64,000 nt of DNA from JAJYKC01 sp963823105 (GTDB taxonomy: Bacteria; Acidobacteriota; Terriglobia; Bryobacterales; Bryobacteraceae). Below the pieces are notes generated by a model. That model was not told the DNA's origin, did not search any database, and saw only the letters and a list, made by a program, of their open reading frames with translations. This document shows, piece by piece, positions 1-10,875 of this stretch (its first letter is position 1; the number at the start of each line of letters is the position of its first letter). A program made the translations under genes and the position numbers. The DNA lies in assembly GCA_963823105.1 (NCBI GenBank), contig CAWGKC010000005.1, positions 434,001 through 498,000 of the forward strand, written 5' to 3'.

Positions 1-640
1 CCTCTACCCGCGGCGCCTCGCCCGGTTTGCGATCCATCGCGTAGACGTCGGGGACATACGCCGCGCACAACAACGCCGGGGAGGCGCCAGCCAGCACAGG
101 CGCCCAAAATTGGTCGAGAACCGAAGCCGGCTTGCGCTGAAGAATTCGAGCGGCCGCCGTTACGGCCGCGGCCACGGCCAGCGCCGTGACCACGCCTATC
201 AAAAAATAGGCCGCGGGCCGCCTGACGCGCGCCGTCCAAATCGAAGGATCGCGTTCGGCGAGCGCCGGGGCGGCCGCGGCGGAAACCACGAAATCCGGCA
301 CATATCCGCCCGCTGGAAGCTCGATCCGGATCCCATCGCCCTTGCCTTCGCCGGCATAGTACAGCCCCAGGCGTTTACGGACTTCCCCCGCCTTCACCCT
401 GACAGTCGCGTCGTCGCTGGGATCGTAGCTCGGCGGGCGGCCGAAGGCTTCGATGCCAATCGTTCGCTCTTTCAGGATGCCGGTTTTCCCCCCGAGTGTA
501 TTTTCGACTACGAAGCGCAGGAAGTCCTGGCAGCGTTTACTCGCGCGAAATTCGTGGCTTTCAAGCACCTTCTGCAGTTCGGCGCGCACTTCGAGGTCGC
601 CAATTCCATCAGAATCCCCGAGCGTCCTTCCGTCAGCCAT
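1..640 (-). CDS. Winged-helix membrane regulator (N-terminal part, runs off left edge)
   Basis: Translating the minus strand from an ATG at 640 gives an open frame to the window edge, about 213 residues. Residues about 15-110 resemble the winged-helix/OmpR-like N-terminal module frequent in Solibacter proteins: a helix with FRASKRCQDFLRFVVENTL, then LKERTIGIEAFGRPP, DDATVRVKAGEVRKRL and a closing IELPAGGYVPDF hairpin. A hydrophobic segment follows (AAYFLIGVVTALAVAAAVTA), then the start of an extracytoplasmic domain. Known relatives are one-pass membrane proteins with a cytoplasmic DNA-binding-like head and a variable periplasmic sensor domain. The sensor domain lies outside the window, so ligand and target are unknown. 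The upstream ATG at 675 is out of frame. Confidence 0.7.
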   Translation of the reverse strand, partial: MADGRTLGDSDGIGDLEVRAELQKVLESHEFRASKRCQDFLRFVVENTLGGKTGILKERTIGIEAFGRPPSYDPSDDATVRVKAGEVRKRLGLYYAGEGKGDGIRIELPAGGYVPDFVVSAAAAPALAERDPSIWTARVRRPAAYFLIGVVTALAVAAAVTAAARILQRKPASVLDQFWAPVLAGASPALLCAAYVPDVYAMDRKPGEAPRVE

Positions 641-835
641 ATTTCGCCAAGTGGTACCCCAAACCGAATTGTCATGATTTTAGCACGACCGGAATTGCTG
701 TAACGGCCTGATTCGGAGCACGTTCACCCATGTTGCAAACAGCCGTTACAACAGAATCGCAGCGGTTGCAGACTGGACAATGGCGACGAGGAGACGCCTA
801 ATGGAAAGACAGGATTGACAGAGACTAGAAAAGAC

Positions 836-865
836 TTGACATTGAATCATTTTTCGTACTATGCT
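836..865 (+). promoter_or_regulatory. Candidate sigma70-type promoter in the 641-1144 gap
   Basis: TTGACA (836-841) is followed after 18 bp by TATGCT (860-865). It lies about 280 nt upstream of the first TonB-dependent receptor, in a 504-nt gap with no convincing gene. The long leader also holds a 9-codon frame (ATG at 1073, AAGGA 9 nt upstream). Assigned by eye from consensus only. Confidence 0.35.
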
Positions 866-1144
866 GTGCCATCGCTCGACTCTCGCAAGGGCACGCGCTC
901 GCACGTTTTTGGGCGCGGAGTTATCTTAGGCCGGTTCACGGCATTATGCTAGAAAGCGTTTGTAACGGGTTTGCGCCAGCAGGAGTACGTGCTTTGCCTG
1001 CGCGATTCTTGCCGTTCTGATTGACGTCGGCGAGGTTTGGCCTCTTCCTCCTAAGTAGAAGGAAAAAAGCCCATGAAACCACGAAAGCGGTTGTTGAACT
1101 GAGATAGCAGTTACTACAGTACTTGGACCGGTGCATCCGGCAGA

Positions 1145-4100
1145 ATGAGGGGTCTTACCGTGCAACACGAAAATCTGAAGACGAGAAGCGTAATCGCCAC
1201 ATCATTGTGTGTCCTGTCGCTACTCCTGATTGGCCCGGCTTCGTCCTGGGGGCAACAGGTGACGGCGGCGATTACCGGCAAGGTGACGGACCCAACCGGA
1301 GCCCCGATTTTGGGAGCGAAGGTGACGGCCACCGATCTTGAGCGAGGCACTGAGTATCCCACCACAACGAACGCGGATGGTTACTATCGGGTGCCTCAGG
1401 TCACTGTGGGCACGTACACCATTAAGGTCGAGAGTCCAGGTTTTCAGGCGGCTACCCAGTCCAATTTCACCCTGGAGATGAACCAGGTCGCCAAGCTCGA
1501 TTTTCAGCTTCAGGTCGGCAATGTCTCCCAGTCGATCGAAGTCACCAGCGCAGCCCCGGTTCTCCAGACGGAGTCGACCCAGCTCGGTCAGGTGATCGAC
1601 GCGCGCACCAACACCACTCTTCCGCTGGCCACCCGCAACTACGTTCAGTTGACTCTGCTTACCGCGGGAAGCGTACATCCCAGCCCGGCGGATTTCACGG
1701 GCGGCCAGACCACCGCGGGAAGCGGACGCCCCGATGTGAATGGAAACCGCGAGCAGGCCAATAACTTCATCCTCGACGGAATGGATAACAATCAGGTGTC
1801 CGACAACCTGGTCGGATACGCTCCCAGCGTGGACGCGATTCAGGAATTTAACGAGATCACCAACAACGCTCCGGCCGACTTCGGCAACTTCATGGGCGGC
1901 ATCATCAGCACCACCATCAAATCGGGAACGAATACTTATCACGGGGGCTTGTTCGAGTTCCTGCGCAACGACGTTCTCAACGCGAATTCCTGGAGTAACA
2001 ACTTTAACAACGCATCCAGAGCGAAGATCCGGTGGAATGAATTTGGAGGAACCATCGGCGGCCCCATTGTCCGGGACAAGCTGTTCTTCTTCGCCGATTA
2101 CCAGGGGCAGCGCGACGACACCCCCACCAGCATCGGCGCGACAAGCGTTTTGACCGCCCAGGAACGCGCGGGCGATTTCTCCCAGTTGTTGCAGGGAGCG
2201 AGCCCGATCCAGCTTTATAACCCGTTCTCGGTCGCCAATGGAAAACGCGCGCCTTTTGCCGGGAATATCATCCCGACCAGCTTGCTAGACCCGGTCGCTC
2301 TGAAGATTGTCAACACGACATCGGCGTACCCGCTGCCTACGGGTCCGGGATTGGTGAACAACTTACTTTACGCCTCCAACTCCTATATAAACGGCGATCA
2401 GGGCGACATCAAGGTCGACTACAATATTTCGTCAAAAGACCGGATGTTCGGCCGCTACTCGCGCAGCCAGATCGACAATCCCAGCACGAATAACGTGCCG
2501 ATCTTCTATAACTCGTTTGCGAGATATCCGGTCCATAACGGCGTCCTCGATTGGACGCACATGGTCTCCCCGGACACCATCAATGACGCTCGGGTGGGCG
2601 TGAACTACGTGTTCGTAAACAACGGCGCGGCCGGCAATGGGTTGGCGAATTTTCCGCAAACGGTCGGTCTGCCAGGAATCCCATCGAGTATTTTGCCATG
2701 CGATGTGCTTTTCGGGCGGCTATGCGTCTCAGGATAGGCAACTCGGACAATGTTCAACTTTTCGCCGACACCGTGATTCAGTATGAAGACACATTGAGCA
2801 TCACGAAGGGCAAACAGACGATGCATTTGGGCTTCCAGGGATGGCGCCAACGCATCGACACTTTCTATTCCGGTAACAATGGCGAAGCGGGAACGTTCAC
2901 TTTCGACGGTCAATACACCGCCGGTCCCGGCTCGGTGAACGTTACGTCGGGAGGAGGTTCGGGAGCGGGCGAAGCGGACTTCCTGATGGGGCTGCCCGCC
3001 CAGATCGGCGGAGGCGTGAACGGCGGCACCTGGGGCCAGCGCGCCAACGTCTATGCCTTGTTCTTCGCCGATACATGGCAAGTCACGCCAACCCTCACTA
3101 TCAACGCGGGTCTGCGGTACGAGGTTCATACGCCTTGGGTGGAAGTCCACAACCGCCAAGCGAATTTCGGTCTCATCACCGGCAACGTGTATCTGGCGGG
3201 CAGTAATTGTCCTTACAATAACTGCGAGGCGCTGTACAACCAATACAATGGCATTCTCAATTTCCAGCCGCGGTCTGGGCATCGCCTGGAACGCGCGGAA
3301 AAACACCGTGATTCGCGCGGCGTACACGCTTTCGTCTTACCTGGAAGGCACCGGAACTAACCTGCGGCCTACCATCAATCCGCCCTTCGGGACGGAACAC
3401 CAGAACAACTACACTTCGTTGAGCGTGCCGGGTTCGACGCTCAGCGATGGCTTCCTGCCATTCACCACGGAGGCGAGCAACCCGTTCGCGGGGGCTACGC
3501 TCCGGCTTTGGGATCCCAACGTCCGTCCGGCTGTCTCCAATCAGTGGAGCATGACCATCCAGCAGCAGCTTGCTTCCAACACGACTCTGCAGGTTGCCTA
3601 TGTCGGCCAGAAAAGCACGCATCTGATGGTGCCCATGCCGTATCTGCAGAGACAATTGCTTCCGGACGGCACCACCGCCCCCAGCGTTTACCTTTCGGGC
3701 AATCCGACTCTTCAGAATGAGATCGGCCAGATTTCCGGTACCGCCTCCAACGGCAACCAGAGTTACAATTCGTTGCAGGCTACCCTCCAGAAGCGTCTTA
3801 GCAACGGTCTGGACGCTTCCGTTGCCTACACTTACTCCAAATGCATGACCGACAACAGCGGTTACTACGGTAACTGGTCCGGCGCGGCTCTGCCCGCGTC
3901 GCCGTATTGGCAGAACCTGTATGACAAGAAGTCGGAATGGGGGCCCTGCTACTACGACGCCACCCATGTTCTGACCAGCTATGCCACTTACGACATTCCC
4001 GTCGGCCGGGGCCGGAAGTTCGGCAGCAGCATGAATAAGGCCGCCGATGCCGTGGTTGGCGGTTGGCAAGTGAACGCGATTCTGAGCCTCCATACCGGTT

Positions 4101-4507
4101 TTCCGCTCACGCTCGAAGCCGGAGACGCCTCCGGCACGAACTCCCGCGGGTCCCGCCCCAATTGCCTGTCTCCCGGACAGGTCCTGGGCACGCAAAACTC
4201 GCCGCTCGGAGGTTACCAATGGTTCGCCAACTCGCCTTCGATCTACGGACCGGCCGATCCAGGAACTTTCGGGAACTGCGGCATTGGAACCATTCGCGGT
4301 CCAGGCCTTCATACTCTGGACTTGAGCCTGGCGAAGTTCTTCAACATCACCGAGCACCAAAACGTCGAGTTCAGGGCCGAAAGTATCAACTTCACGAACA
4401 CGCCAATTCTAAACGCTCCCGACGTTGGACTCGGCAGCACGATGGGATTGCTGCAAGGCTCGCAGGGCGCAAGACAAATTCAATTCGCCTTGAAATATCA
4501 CTTCTGA
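1145..4507 (+). CDS. Oar-like TonB-dependent receptor 1 (three frame breaks)
   Basis: Outer-membrane receptor of the large acidobacterial Oar-like class. Residues 1-38 are a signal peptide (LCVLSLLLIGPASSWGQQ), followed by a carboxypeptidase-regulatory-like domain (VTAAITGKVTDPTGAPILGA), a plug (NNFILDGMDNNQVSDN) and a barrel ending in QIQFALKYHF. It is closely similar to the receptor at 7573-10875. The frame shifts three times: near 2697, near 2733, and near 3274 (NFQPR to LGIAW). Each shift fits one extra base, and together they restore the original frame. This is either an insertion-damaged pseudogene or sequence error. GTG at 1160 has the better ribosome site (GAGGGG, 7 nt) and is an alternative start. 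The substrate is unknown. The TPR gene follows after 22 nt. Confidence 0.8.
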
Positions 4508-4529
4508 TGGGCCGCGATAAGATGGAGTA

Positions 4530-5492
4530 ATGGTACGGATCGCCGGCGTGGCCGTGCTCGCCGTGAGTTGCGGATTGGCTGCCGATGCGGTCGCTCCCTC
4601 ACTTCCGGCAATCGCCGAGCGCGGCGTGCGTCTTGCGGGGACGGGGCGCTGCGCGGAGGCCCTTCCGCTGCTTCGCAAATCCGAGGGACACATACAGCAC
4701 TTAGATCTGAAGCGGAGGGCCGGCGCCGCGGGAGTCAAGTGCGCCATGGCGCTCGATCGGCGGGACGACGCGCTTCATTTCATTCAGACACTCAACCGCG
4801 AATTCCCCCACGACGCGGAAATTCTATATCTGACCACGCACGTTTTCTCCGACCTTTCCATCCGCGCCTCGCAGGAATTGCTGTATTCCAATCCCGCTTC
4901 GCCGCAAGTGCATCTGCTGAATGCGGAGGCGCTCGAAACACAAGGTAAGTGGAAGGACGCCGAGTTCGAGTATAAAGCCGTATTGGAAAAAGCCCCGGGC
5001 ATGCCGGGCATTCATTTCCGGATCGGACGCCTGATTCTGTCGCAGCCAAAGACCGACAGCACGTTTCCCGAGGCGAGCAAGGAGTTCGAGCGGGAACTCG
5101 AAATCGATCCGGACAACGCCGGGGCCGAATACGTGTTGGGCGAAATCGCACGGCAGTCCGAGGAATGGCCGGGCGCGATCGCGCATTTCTCCAAGGCAAG
5201 TAAACTGGATGTCCGCTTCGCCGACGCTTTCATCGGCTTGGGGCGGGCATTGACGTCGGCCGATAAGCCCAAGGAAGCGATCGCGCCGCTCGAAACCGCG
5301 GTCAAGCTTCAGCCCGAAAACCCCGCCGCGCATTTCTATCTCTCCACCGCTTACCGGCACGCGGGCCGCAGGCAGGACGCCGACCGTGAGCTGGCCGTGC
5401 ATAAGGAGATGGCGGACAAAGCCAGCGAGACCCGCGGGCACTTACAGACCAGCATTCTCGGACCTCAGCAGGTCGAAAACCCTCCACCGTGA
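4530..5492 (+). CDS. Secreted TPR-repeat protein
   Basis: A 320-residue protein with a short N-terminal signal-like segment (VAVLAVSCGLAADAV). Degenerate tetratricopeptide repeats run from about residue 100 to 290, for example HLLNAEALETQGKWKDAEFEY, FERELEIDPDNAGAEYVLGE and AFIGLGRALTSADKPKEAI. TPRs make protein-binding superhelices, and this one probably acts in the periplasm. GGAG lies just upstream of the ATG. The last codons overlap the GTG start of the following ASPIC/UnbV gene (GTGA), implying translational coupling. TPR and CRTAC1-like genes often sit beside TonB-dependent receptors in Acidobacteria, but no function has been established that I can name. Confidence 0.75.
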   Translation: MVRIAGVAVLAVSCGLAADAVAPSLPAIAERGVRLAGTGRCAEALPLLRKSEGHIQHLDLKRRAGAAGVKCAMALDRRDDALHFIQTLNREFPHDAEILYLTTHVFSDLSIRASQELLYSNPASPQVHLLNAEALETQGKWKDAEFEYKAVLEKAPGMPGIHFRIGRLILSQPKTDSTFPEASKEFERELEIDPDNAGAEYVLGEIARQSEEWPGAIAHFSKASKLDVRFADAFIGLGRALTSADKPKEAIAPLETAVKLQPENPAAHFYLSTAYRHAGRRQDADRELAVHKEMADKASETRGHLQTSILGPQQVENPPP

Positions 5493-7171
5493 TTCCTCGC
5501 ATGTTATTCGCCTGCCTGGCGGCCCTGCTGGCCTTCGCGGCCCAATCGTCCAAATCGGTTCAATTCACCAATGCGACCAAGGCCGCCGGCATCGAGTTCG
5601 TCCATTACAAGGGGGCGAAGGACATTTCGACGATCCTCGAAGAGGCCGGCCCCGGCGTGTGCGTCGCCGACTTCGACGGCGATGGATGGCAGGATATCTA
5701 CTTCGTAAACGGGCGCGACCAGTACAAGCGCGGCATCGAGACACGCAACGCCCTGTATCGGAATAACGGCGACGGAACGTTCACCGACGTTACAGTCAAG
5801 GCCGGCGTGCCGGGAAATGCCTACGGCCTCGGCTGCGTGTGGGGCGATTACGACAACGATGGCTTTCCCGACCTGTACGTCACGCAATATGGCAAGAACC
5901 TCCTGTATCGCAACAACGGCAACGGCACATTTACCGACGTCACGGCGAAAGCCCACGTGGACGGAACGGACTTCGGCACCCAGTTCCACACCGGAGCGAC
6001 GTTCTTCGACTATGACCGCGACGGCAAGCTAGATCTCTACGTGGGCGGCTATGCCAACTTCGGCCCCAACAGCCAGCGCCTTTGCAATATCGGCTACGGC
6101 GTGAAGGCGAGCTGCCGCCCGCAGGTTTACGGTGGCACGGCCGGCGTTCTTTATCACAACAACGGCGATGGAACCTTCACCAACGCCACCAAGGCGGCGA
6201 AGATCTACCAGCCCAAAGGTCTGAACCTCTCGGTGGGCGCGGCCGACTACGATAACGACGGTTGGCCCGACCTTTTCGTCGCCAACGACGGGCTCGAGGT
6301 TTACCTCTATCGCAACAACCATAACGGAACATTCACGGAATCCGCGATGCAGGCCGGTATCGCGTTGACCGCGGATGGCAATGCCATGGCGGCGATGTGC
6401 CTCTCGTTCGGCGACTACACCAACGCGGGAAATCTCGACCTCTACATCTCCGATTTCCAGTTGATACCCGACCACATCTGGCTGAACGACGGCAAAGGCT
6501 TCTTCGAGGAAATGAGCGAGCACTCGGGAATCGCCGAGCCTACGCGCATCGTCTTGAGTTTCGGCGGCGGTTTCTTCGATTACGACAACGACGGCTGGCT
6601 CGACCTCTTCATCGCCAATGGGCATGTTTATCCTGGCGTGGAGAAAACGGACCCCAGCATTCACTATAAGCAGATCAATTCGCTTTTCCATAACGAAGGC
6701 AACGGCAAATTCACCGAGACGACCAAGAAAGCGGGGGACGCCTTCGCGACGCCTTATCTCGGCCGCGGCGCGGCCTTCCTCGATTACGACAACGACGGCA
6801 ACATGGACGCGATCGTGGCCAACAACGGCGACCCTCCGCTACTGCTCCACAACTCCGGCGGCGCGGGAAATCACTTCGTCAACTTCCGGCTGATAGGAAC
6901 GAAAAGCAATCGTGACGCGATGGGCGCGCGCATCCAACTCCGCGCGGGCGGCATCGGCCAGATCCGCGAAATCTCGGGAGGCGGCAGCTATCTTTCCCAG
7001 AGCGATCTTCGGGCTCACTTCGGCCTCGGCAATAGCACGCGGGCCGATAGCGTCGACGTGATCTGGCCGAGCGGTGCGCGTCAGCGCTTTCAGGCTGTGG
7101 CGGCGGACAGGTTTTACGTCATCGAAGAAGGGAAAGAAAAGCTGCGCGAACAGGTCTTCGGGAAACTTTAA
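5489..7171 (+). CDS. CRTAC1-like FG-GAP/VCBS repeat protein with ASPIC/UnbV domain
   Basis: A 560-residue exported protein (signal-like MLFACLAALLAFAAQ). Repeated calcium-binding-type loops mark a beta-propeller: DFDGDGWQDIYF, DYDNDGFPDLYV, DYDRDGKLDLYV, DYDNDGWPDLFV, DYDNDGWLDLFI and DYDNDGNMDAIV. The C-terminal 100 residues match the ASPIC/UnbV domain (GARIQLRAGG, SGGGSYLSQSDLRAHFGLG, VIWPSGARQRF). Such proteins are thought to be adhesive or scaffolding surface proteins. The GTG start overlaps the preceding TPR stop. One loop (DYTNAGNLDLYI) has lost acidic residues. Confidence 0.9.
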   Translation: MIPRMLFACLAALLAFAAQSSKSVQFTNATKAAGIEFVHYKGAKDISTILEEAGPGVCVADFDGDGWQDIYFVNGRDQYKRGIETRNALYRNNGDGTFTDVTVKAGVPGNAYGLGCVWGDYDNDGFPDLYVTQYGKNLLYRNNGNGTFTDVTAKAHVDGTDFGTQFHTGATFFDYDRDGKLDLYVGGYANFGPNSQRLCNIGYGVKASCRPQVYGGTAGVLYHNNGDGTFTNATKAAKIYQPKGLNLSVGAADYDNDGWPDLFVANDGLEVYLYRNNHNGTFTESAMQAGIALTADGNAMAAMCLSFGDYTNAGNLDLYISDFQLIPDHIWLNDGKGFFEEMSEHSGIAEPTRIVLSFGGGFFDYDNDGWLDLFIANGHVYPGVEKTDPSIHYKQINSLFHNEGNGKFTETTKKAGDAFATPYLGRGAAFLDYDNDGNMDAIVANNGDPPLLLHNSGGAGNHFVNFRLIGTKSNRDAMGARIQLRAGGIGQIREISGGGSYLSQSDLRAHFGLGNSTRADSVDVIWPSGARQRFQAVAADRFYVIEEGKEKLREQVFGKL

Positions 7172-7572
7172 GGGCGTCCGGTTTGGCTAACTCGGCCGGG
7201 CGACGACGTTTCAGGTTTCGCGTGCGTTGGCGGCCTCTCCACATCCCAAGACGCGGTGAATGGCCCAAGGGAGACGCGGGGATGCGAACGCGGGTTTACG
7301 TGGGCGCGATCGAACACACCGAACCCGGCGCTCAGCGGCCCCGTCCAAACCGTGAAATCCTCTTACGCTATCCAATTCTATCGTGAAGAATTCCGCTCCC
7401 GCAGTCAAGTGTGATTTCTTATAAATACTCGTAAAATACTATTGACTTCCAACCCGCATCCGTCACAGAATGCCCGTGCAGGCCGCTATTGCGGATATAT
7501 GAATATGGGCGTATAATCGAAGAAAAGTTCAGGAGTCTTAGTCGAGGTTATTCTAATGAATCAGGAGTCTAT
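7172..7572 (+). other. Intergenic leader of receptor 2 with weak promoter
   Basis: A 401-nt gap with no convincing gene. The end is A+T-richer than its surroundings. TTGACT (7442-7447) with CAGAAT (7466-7471) at 18-bp spacing is a possible promoter. A clear AGGAG (7563-7567) precedes the receptor ATG at 7573. Confidence 0.35.
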
Positions 7573-10500
7573 ATGCACCCAAGACATTTCCTAGGTCTCG
7601 CATCGGCAGTGGCGCTATTTCTATTGCCGCTCATATTCCCCGCGTCTCAAATCGCCTCCGGGCAGGAAGTGACGGCCGCCATTGTAGGACGGATTACGGA
7701 TCCTTCCGGAGCGTCGGTCCCGAATGTAAAGGTAACGGCCACCGATAAGGACCGCGGCACCACTTGGCCCACCGTAACGAATTCCGACGGCGCCTACAAT
7801 CTTCCGCGCCTTCCCGTTGGCACCTATAACCTCAGGGTGGAAGCCGATGGGTTCCAAACGCAACAGGTGGCGAACGTGTTGTTGGTTTTGAATCAAACCG
7901 GCCGCATCGATTTCACTCTTCAAATCGGCAGCGTTACGCAAACGATCGACGTTTCCGGCGCCGCGCCGATTCTGAAAACGGATTCGACCCAGTTAGATAC
8001 CATCATCAACGCCCGGACCAACGAGGCTCTCCCGCTGGCTACCCGCAACTATGTCCAATTGACCCTTCTCGCGCCGGGCGCGGTGTTCACCGACCCGTCG
8101 GAGTTCACCGGGCCGGAGGCCAGTTTCAACGGCGGCCGGCCGTACATCAACGGCAACCGCGAACAGGCCAACAACTTCCTCCTCGACGGCATGAACAACA
8201 ACCAGGTTTCAGAGAACGCCGTCGCCTACACGCCGAGCCCCGACGCCATCGAAGAGTTCAATATGATCACCCAGAACGCCTCCGCCGAGTTCGGCAATTT
8301 CATGGGCGGCATCGTCAGCGTCAGCACGAAGGCGGGCACCAACCAGTACCACGGCGATCTGTTCGAGTTCATACGGAACGACGCGCTCAACGCCAACAAT
8401 TGGGGCAATAACTGGAACGGCCTTGCCCGCCCCCTGCTGCGTTGGAACGAATTCGGCGGCACCTTCGGCGGTCCGATCATCAAGAACAAACTGTTCGTTT
8501 TCGGAGACTACCAAGGGTCGCGCTTCGATCAGCCTTCCACCAGCAGCGCGTTCACCGTTTTGACTCCCGCCGAGCGGACGGGAAATTTCTCGCAACTTCT
8601 CGCCAGTGGAACGCAACTCACTTACCCCGGCACCAAGACTCCGATCCCCGGCAATATTCTCCCGGCGAGTCTGTTAAGTCCGCAGGCTTCGGCGATCGTA
8701 AATTCCTCGCTGTATCCGCTGCCCGTGAACGGCAACCTTACCAACAACGCGGTGAACACCACACACAGTTCCACCAACCAGGACCAGGGCGACGTTCGAG
8801 TGGATTACGCGCCCACCGATAACGACCACGTCTACGGCCGCTATTCGCAAGCGCATATTCTTCAGCCCACCACCAACAGCATCGCGCTGTTATACAACAC
8901 CGCGAACAGCATCCCCTCCTACAACGGCGTGCTGGACTATACCAAGACGTTCAGCCCGAGCTTCGTGAACGACTTCCGCGGCGGCGTGAATTACACGCCC
9001 GTCACCACCGGAACGCTGACCGGGACCGCCTTCAGCGCGCAAAGCGTCGGAATTCCCGGAGTTCCCACTAACGTCCTTCCCGGCATGGAGTTCAACACCG
9101 GCAATCTTTCGGGCAGCGGGATCGGAAATCCGGAAGTTCTGGAGGAATTCGCCGACACCGTGATTCAAGTGGAAGATACCGCTCTCTACACCCACGGAAA
9201 TCACACGATGCACATGGGCTTTCAGTATTTCCGCAATCGCATCGACACCTTCTATTCGGGCAACGCAGGCGTGGCCGGCCAGTTCGATTTCTCCGGCCAG
9301 TACACGGGCGCGGCGGAGGCCGACTTCATGGCCGGACTGCCCACCGAAGTGCAGGGCGGAATCGCCGGCGGCACTTGGGGCCAGCGCAATAGCGTCGGGG
9401 CGCTCTTCTTCCAGGACGACTGGCGCATCACTCCCACGCTGACCGTCAACTACGGCCTTCGCTACGAACTCAATACCCCATGGCAGGAAGTTCACAATCG
9501 CCAGGCTAACTTCGGTCTCCTCAACGGCCAGGAGTATCTGGCCGGCAGTAACTGCCCGTATCAGAATTGCGAGGCGCTTTACAACCAATACAACGGGATT
9601 ACGAATTTTCAACCCCGTCTTGGCATCGCCTGGACTCCGATCAAGAACACGGTCATCCGGACGGCGTATACCACCTCCAGCTTCCTTGAAGGAACCGGCA
9701 CGAATCTGCGTCTGACCTTGAACTCGCCGTTCGCCACCGAACACGACATCAAGTACAACCAGAACCAGACGCCTTCGACGCTCTCTCAGGGCTATCTCCC
9801 CTTCGAGAGCAACCCCGGCAACCAACTCCAGGGCGCTTCCATCCGCGTCTGGGATCCCAACATTCGCCCGGCCGTTTCGCAACAATGGAATTTCACCGTC
9901 CAACATCAATTCAGCAACAGCATGACGTTTCAGATCGGCTATGTCGGCCAGCACAACACGAACCTGATGGTGCCCATTTGGGCCTCGCAGAGTCTTCTGG
10001 GCGCCAATGGCGTTGTTTCGCCGGGTTACTATCTATCCGGAAACCCCACGCTGCAAAACGAAATCGGCGTCGCGAAACTCACCCAGTCCTCGGCCAACCA
10101 GTCTTACAACGCGATGCAGGCGACTTTGCAAAAACGTTATAGCAATGGCCTGGAATTCCAGGTCAACTACACTTACTCCAAGTGCATGACCAACTCCATC
10201 GGCTACTACGGCGGCGGCGGTCAGGCCAATACCGGCATTTACTATTGGCCGAACGCCTACGACGGCGCCTCGCAGAACGGCCCGTGTTACTACGACGCCA
10301 CGAATGTGGTCAACGGCTACATCACTTACGACATCCCGGTCGGACGCGGCCGCAGTTTTGGAAGCAACATGAACAAAGCGGCGAACGCCGTCGTGGGCGG
10401 TTGGCAAGTGAACGCCATCCCCACCTTCCGCGGTGGTTTCCCCTACACGATCGGCAACTACACCGACACCTCCAACACCGGCGCTCCGGAGCCCCGCGCC

Positions 10501-10875
10501 AACTGCATCGCGCCGCCGAACGTCTTCGGCACGCTGAATTCGCCCACCGGAGGCTATCAGTGGTTCGATCCGAATTCCTACGCCTCGCCCGCTACCGGAA
10601 CGTTCGGTAACTGCGGCGTTGGAACGGTTCGCGGCCCTGGCATCAGCACGGTCGATCTCAGTCTGACGAAGACATTCGCCATCACCGAGCGCCAAAGCGT
10701 GGAGTTCCGCGCGGAAGCGATCAATCTCACCAATACGGTGATTCTCAATTCGCCCAACACAAACGTTCCCGGCGCCGTCGTCAGCCAAGGCAACTTCGGC
10801 ATCGGCAACTTCGGACGAATCACCAGTTCGCAAGGCGAGCGCGAAATTCAGTTCGCCTTGAAGTATCACTTTTAG
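7573..10875 (+). CDS. Oar-like TonB-dependent receptor 2
   Basis: An intact receptor of about 1100 residues. I start it at ATG 7573, which has AGGAG 5 nt upstream and begins a good signal peptide (HFLGLASAVALFLLPLIFP). The upstream in-frame ATG at 7489 would add 28 unlikely residues. After the signal comes the carboxypeptidase-regulatory domain (VTAAIVGRITDPSGASVPN), a plug with NNFLLDGMNNNQVSENA, and a long barrel ending in EIQFALKYHF with a terminal aromatic. It is colinear with receptor 1 over its whole length, so the pair probably arose by duplication. It lies directly after the TPR/CRTAC1 pair. Substrate unknown. Confidence 0.9.
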   Translation: MHPRHFLGLASAVALFLLPLIFPASQIASGQEVTAAIVGRITDPSGASVPNVKVTATDKDRGTTWPTVTNSDGAYNLPRLPVGTYNLRVEADGFQTQQVANVLLVLNQTGRIDFTLQIGSVTQTIDVSGAAPILKTDSTQLDTIINARTNEALPLATRNYVQLTLLAPGAVFTDPSEFTGPEASFNGGRPYINGNREQANNFLLDGMNNNQVSENAVAYTPSPDAIEEFNMITQNASAEFGNFMGGIVSVSTKAGTNQYHGDLFEFIRNDALNANNWGNNWNGLARPLLRWNEFGGTFGGPIIKNKLFVFGDYQGSRFDQPSTSSAFTVLTPAERTGNFSQLLASGTQLTYPGTKTPIPGNILPASLLSPQASAIVNSSLYPLPVNGNLTNNAVNTTHSSTNQDQGDVRVDYAPTDNDHVYGRYSQAHILQPTTNSIALLYNTANSIPSYNGVLDYTKTFSPSFVNDFRGGVNYTPVTTGTLTGTAFSAQSVGIPGVPTNVLPGMEFNTGNLSGSGIGNPEVLEEFADTVIQVEDTALYTHGNHTMHMGFQYFRNRIDTFYSGNAGVAGQFDFSGQYTGAAEADFMAGLPTEVQGGIAGGTWGQRNSVGALFFQDDWRITPTLTVNYGLRYELNTPWQEVHNRQANFGLLNGQEYLAGSNCPYQNCEALYNQYNGITNFQPRLGIAWTPIKNTVIRTAYTTSSFLEGTGTNLRLTLNSPFATEHDIKYNQNQTPSTLSQGYLPFESNPGNQLQGASIRVWDPNIRPAVSQQWNFTVQHQFSNSMTFQIGYVGQHNTNLMVPIWASQSLLGANGVVSPGYYLSGNPTLQNEIGVAKLTQSSANQSYNAMQATLQKRYSNGLEFQVNYTYSKCMTNSIGYYGGGGQANTGIYYWPNAYDGASQNGPCYYDATNVVNGYITYDIPVGRGRSFGSNMNKAANAVVGGWQVNAIPTFRGGFPYTIGNYTDTSNTGAPEPRANCIAPPNVFGTLNSPTGGYQWFDPNSYASPATGTFGNCGVGTVRGPGISTVDLSLTKTFAITERQSVEFRAEAINLTNTVILNSPNTNVPGAVVSQGNFGIGNFGRITSSQGEREIQFALKYHF

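Noticed and set aside
1073..1102. 9-codon leader frame before receptor 1 (MKPRKRLLN)
   Set aside because: Too short to distinguish from chance, though AAGGA lies 9 nt upstream.
2690..3280. Programmed ribosomal frameshifting in receptor 1
   Set aside because: No slippery heptamer or following pseudoknot was seen, and similar one-base breaks occur in unrelated genes.
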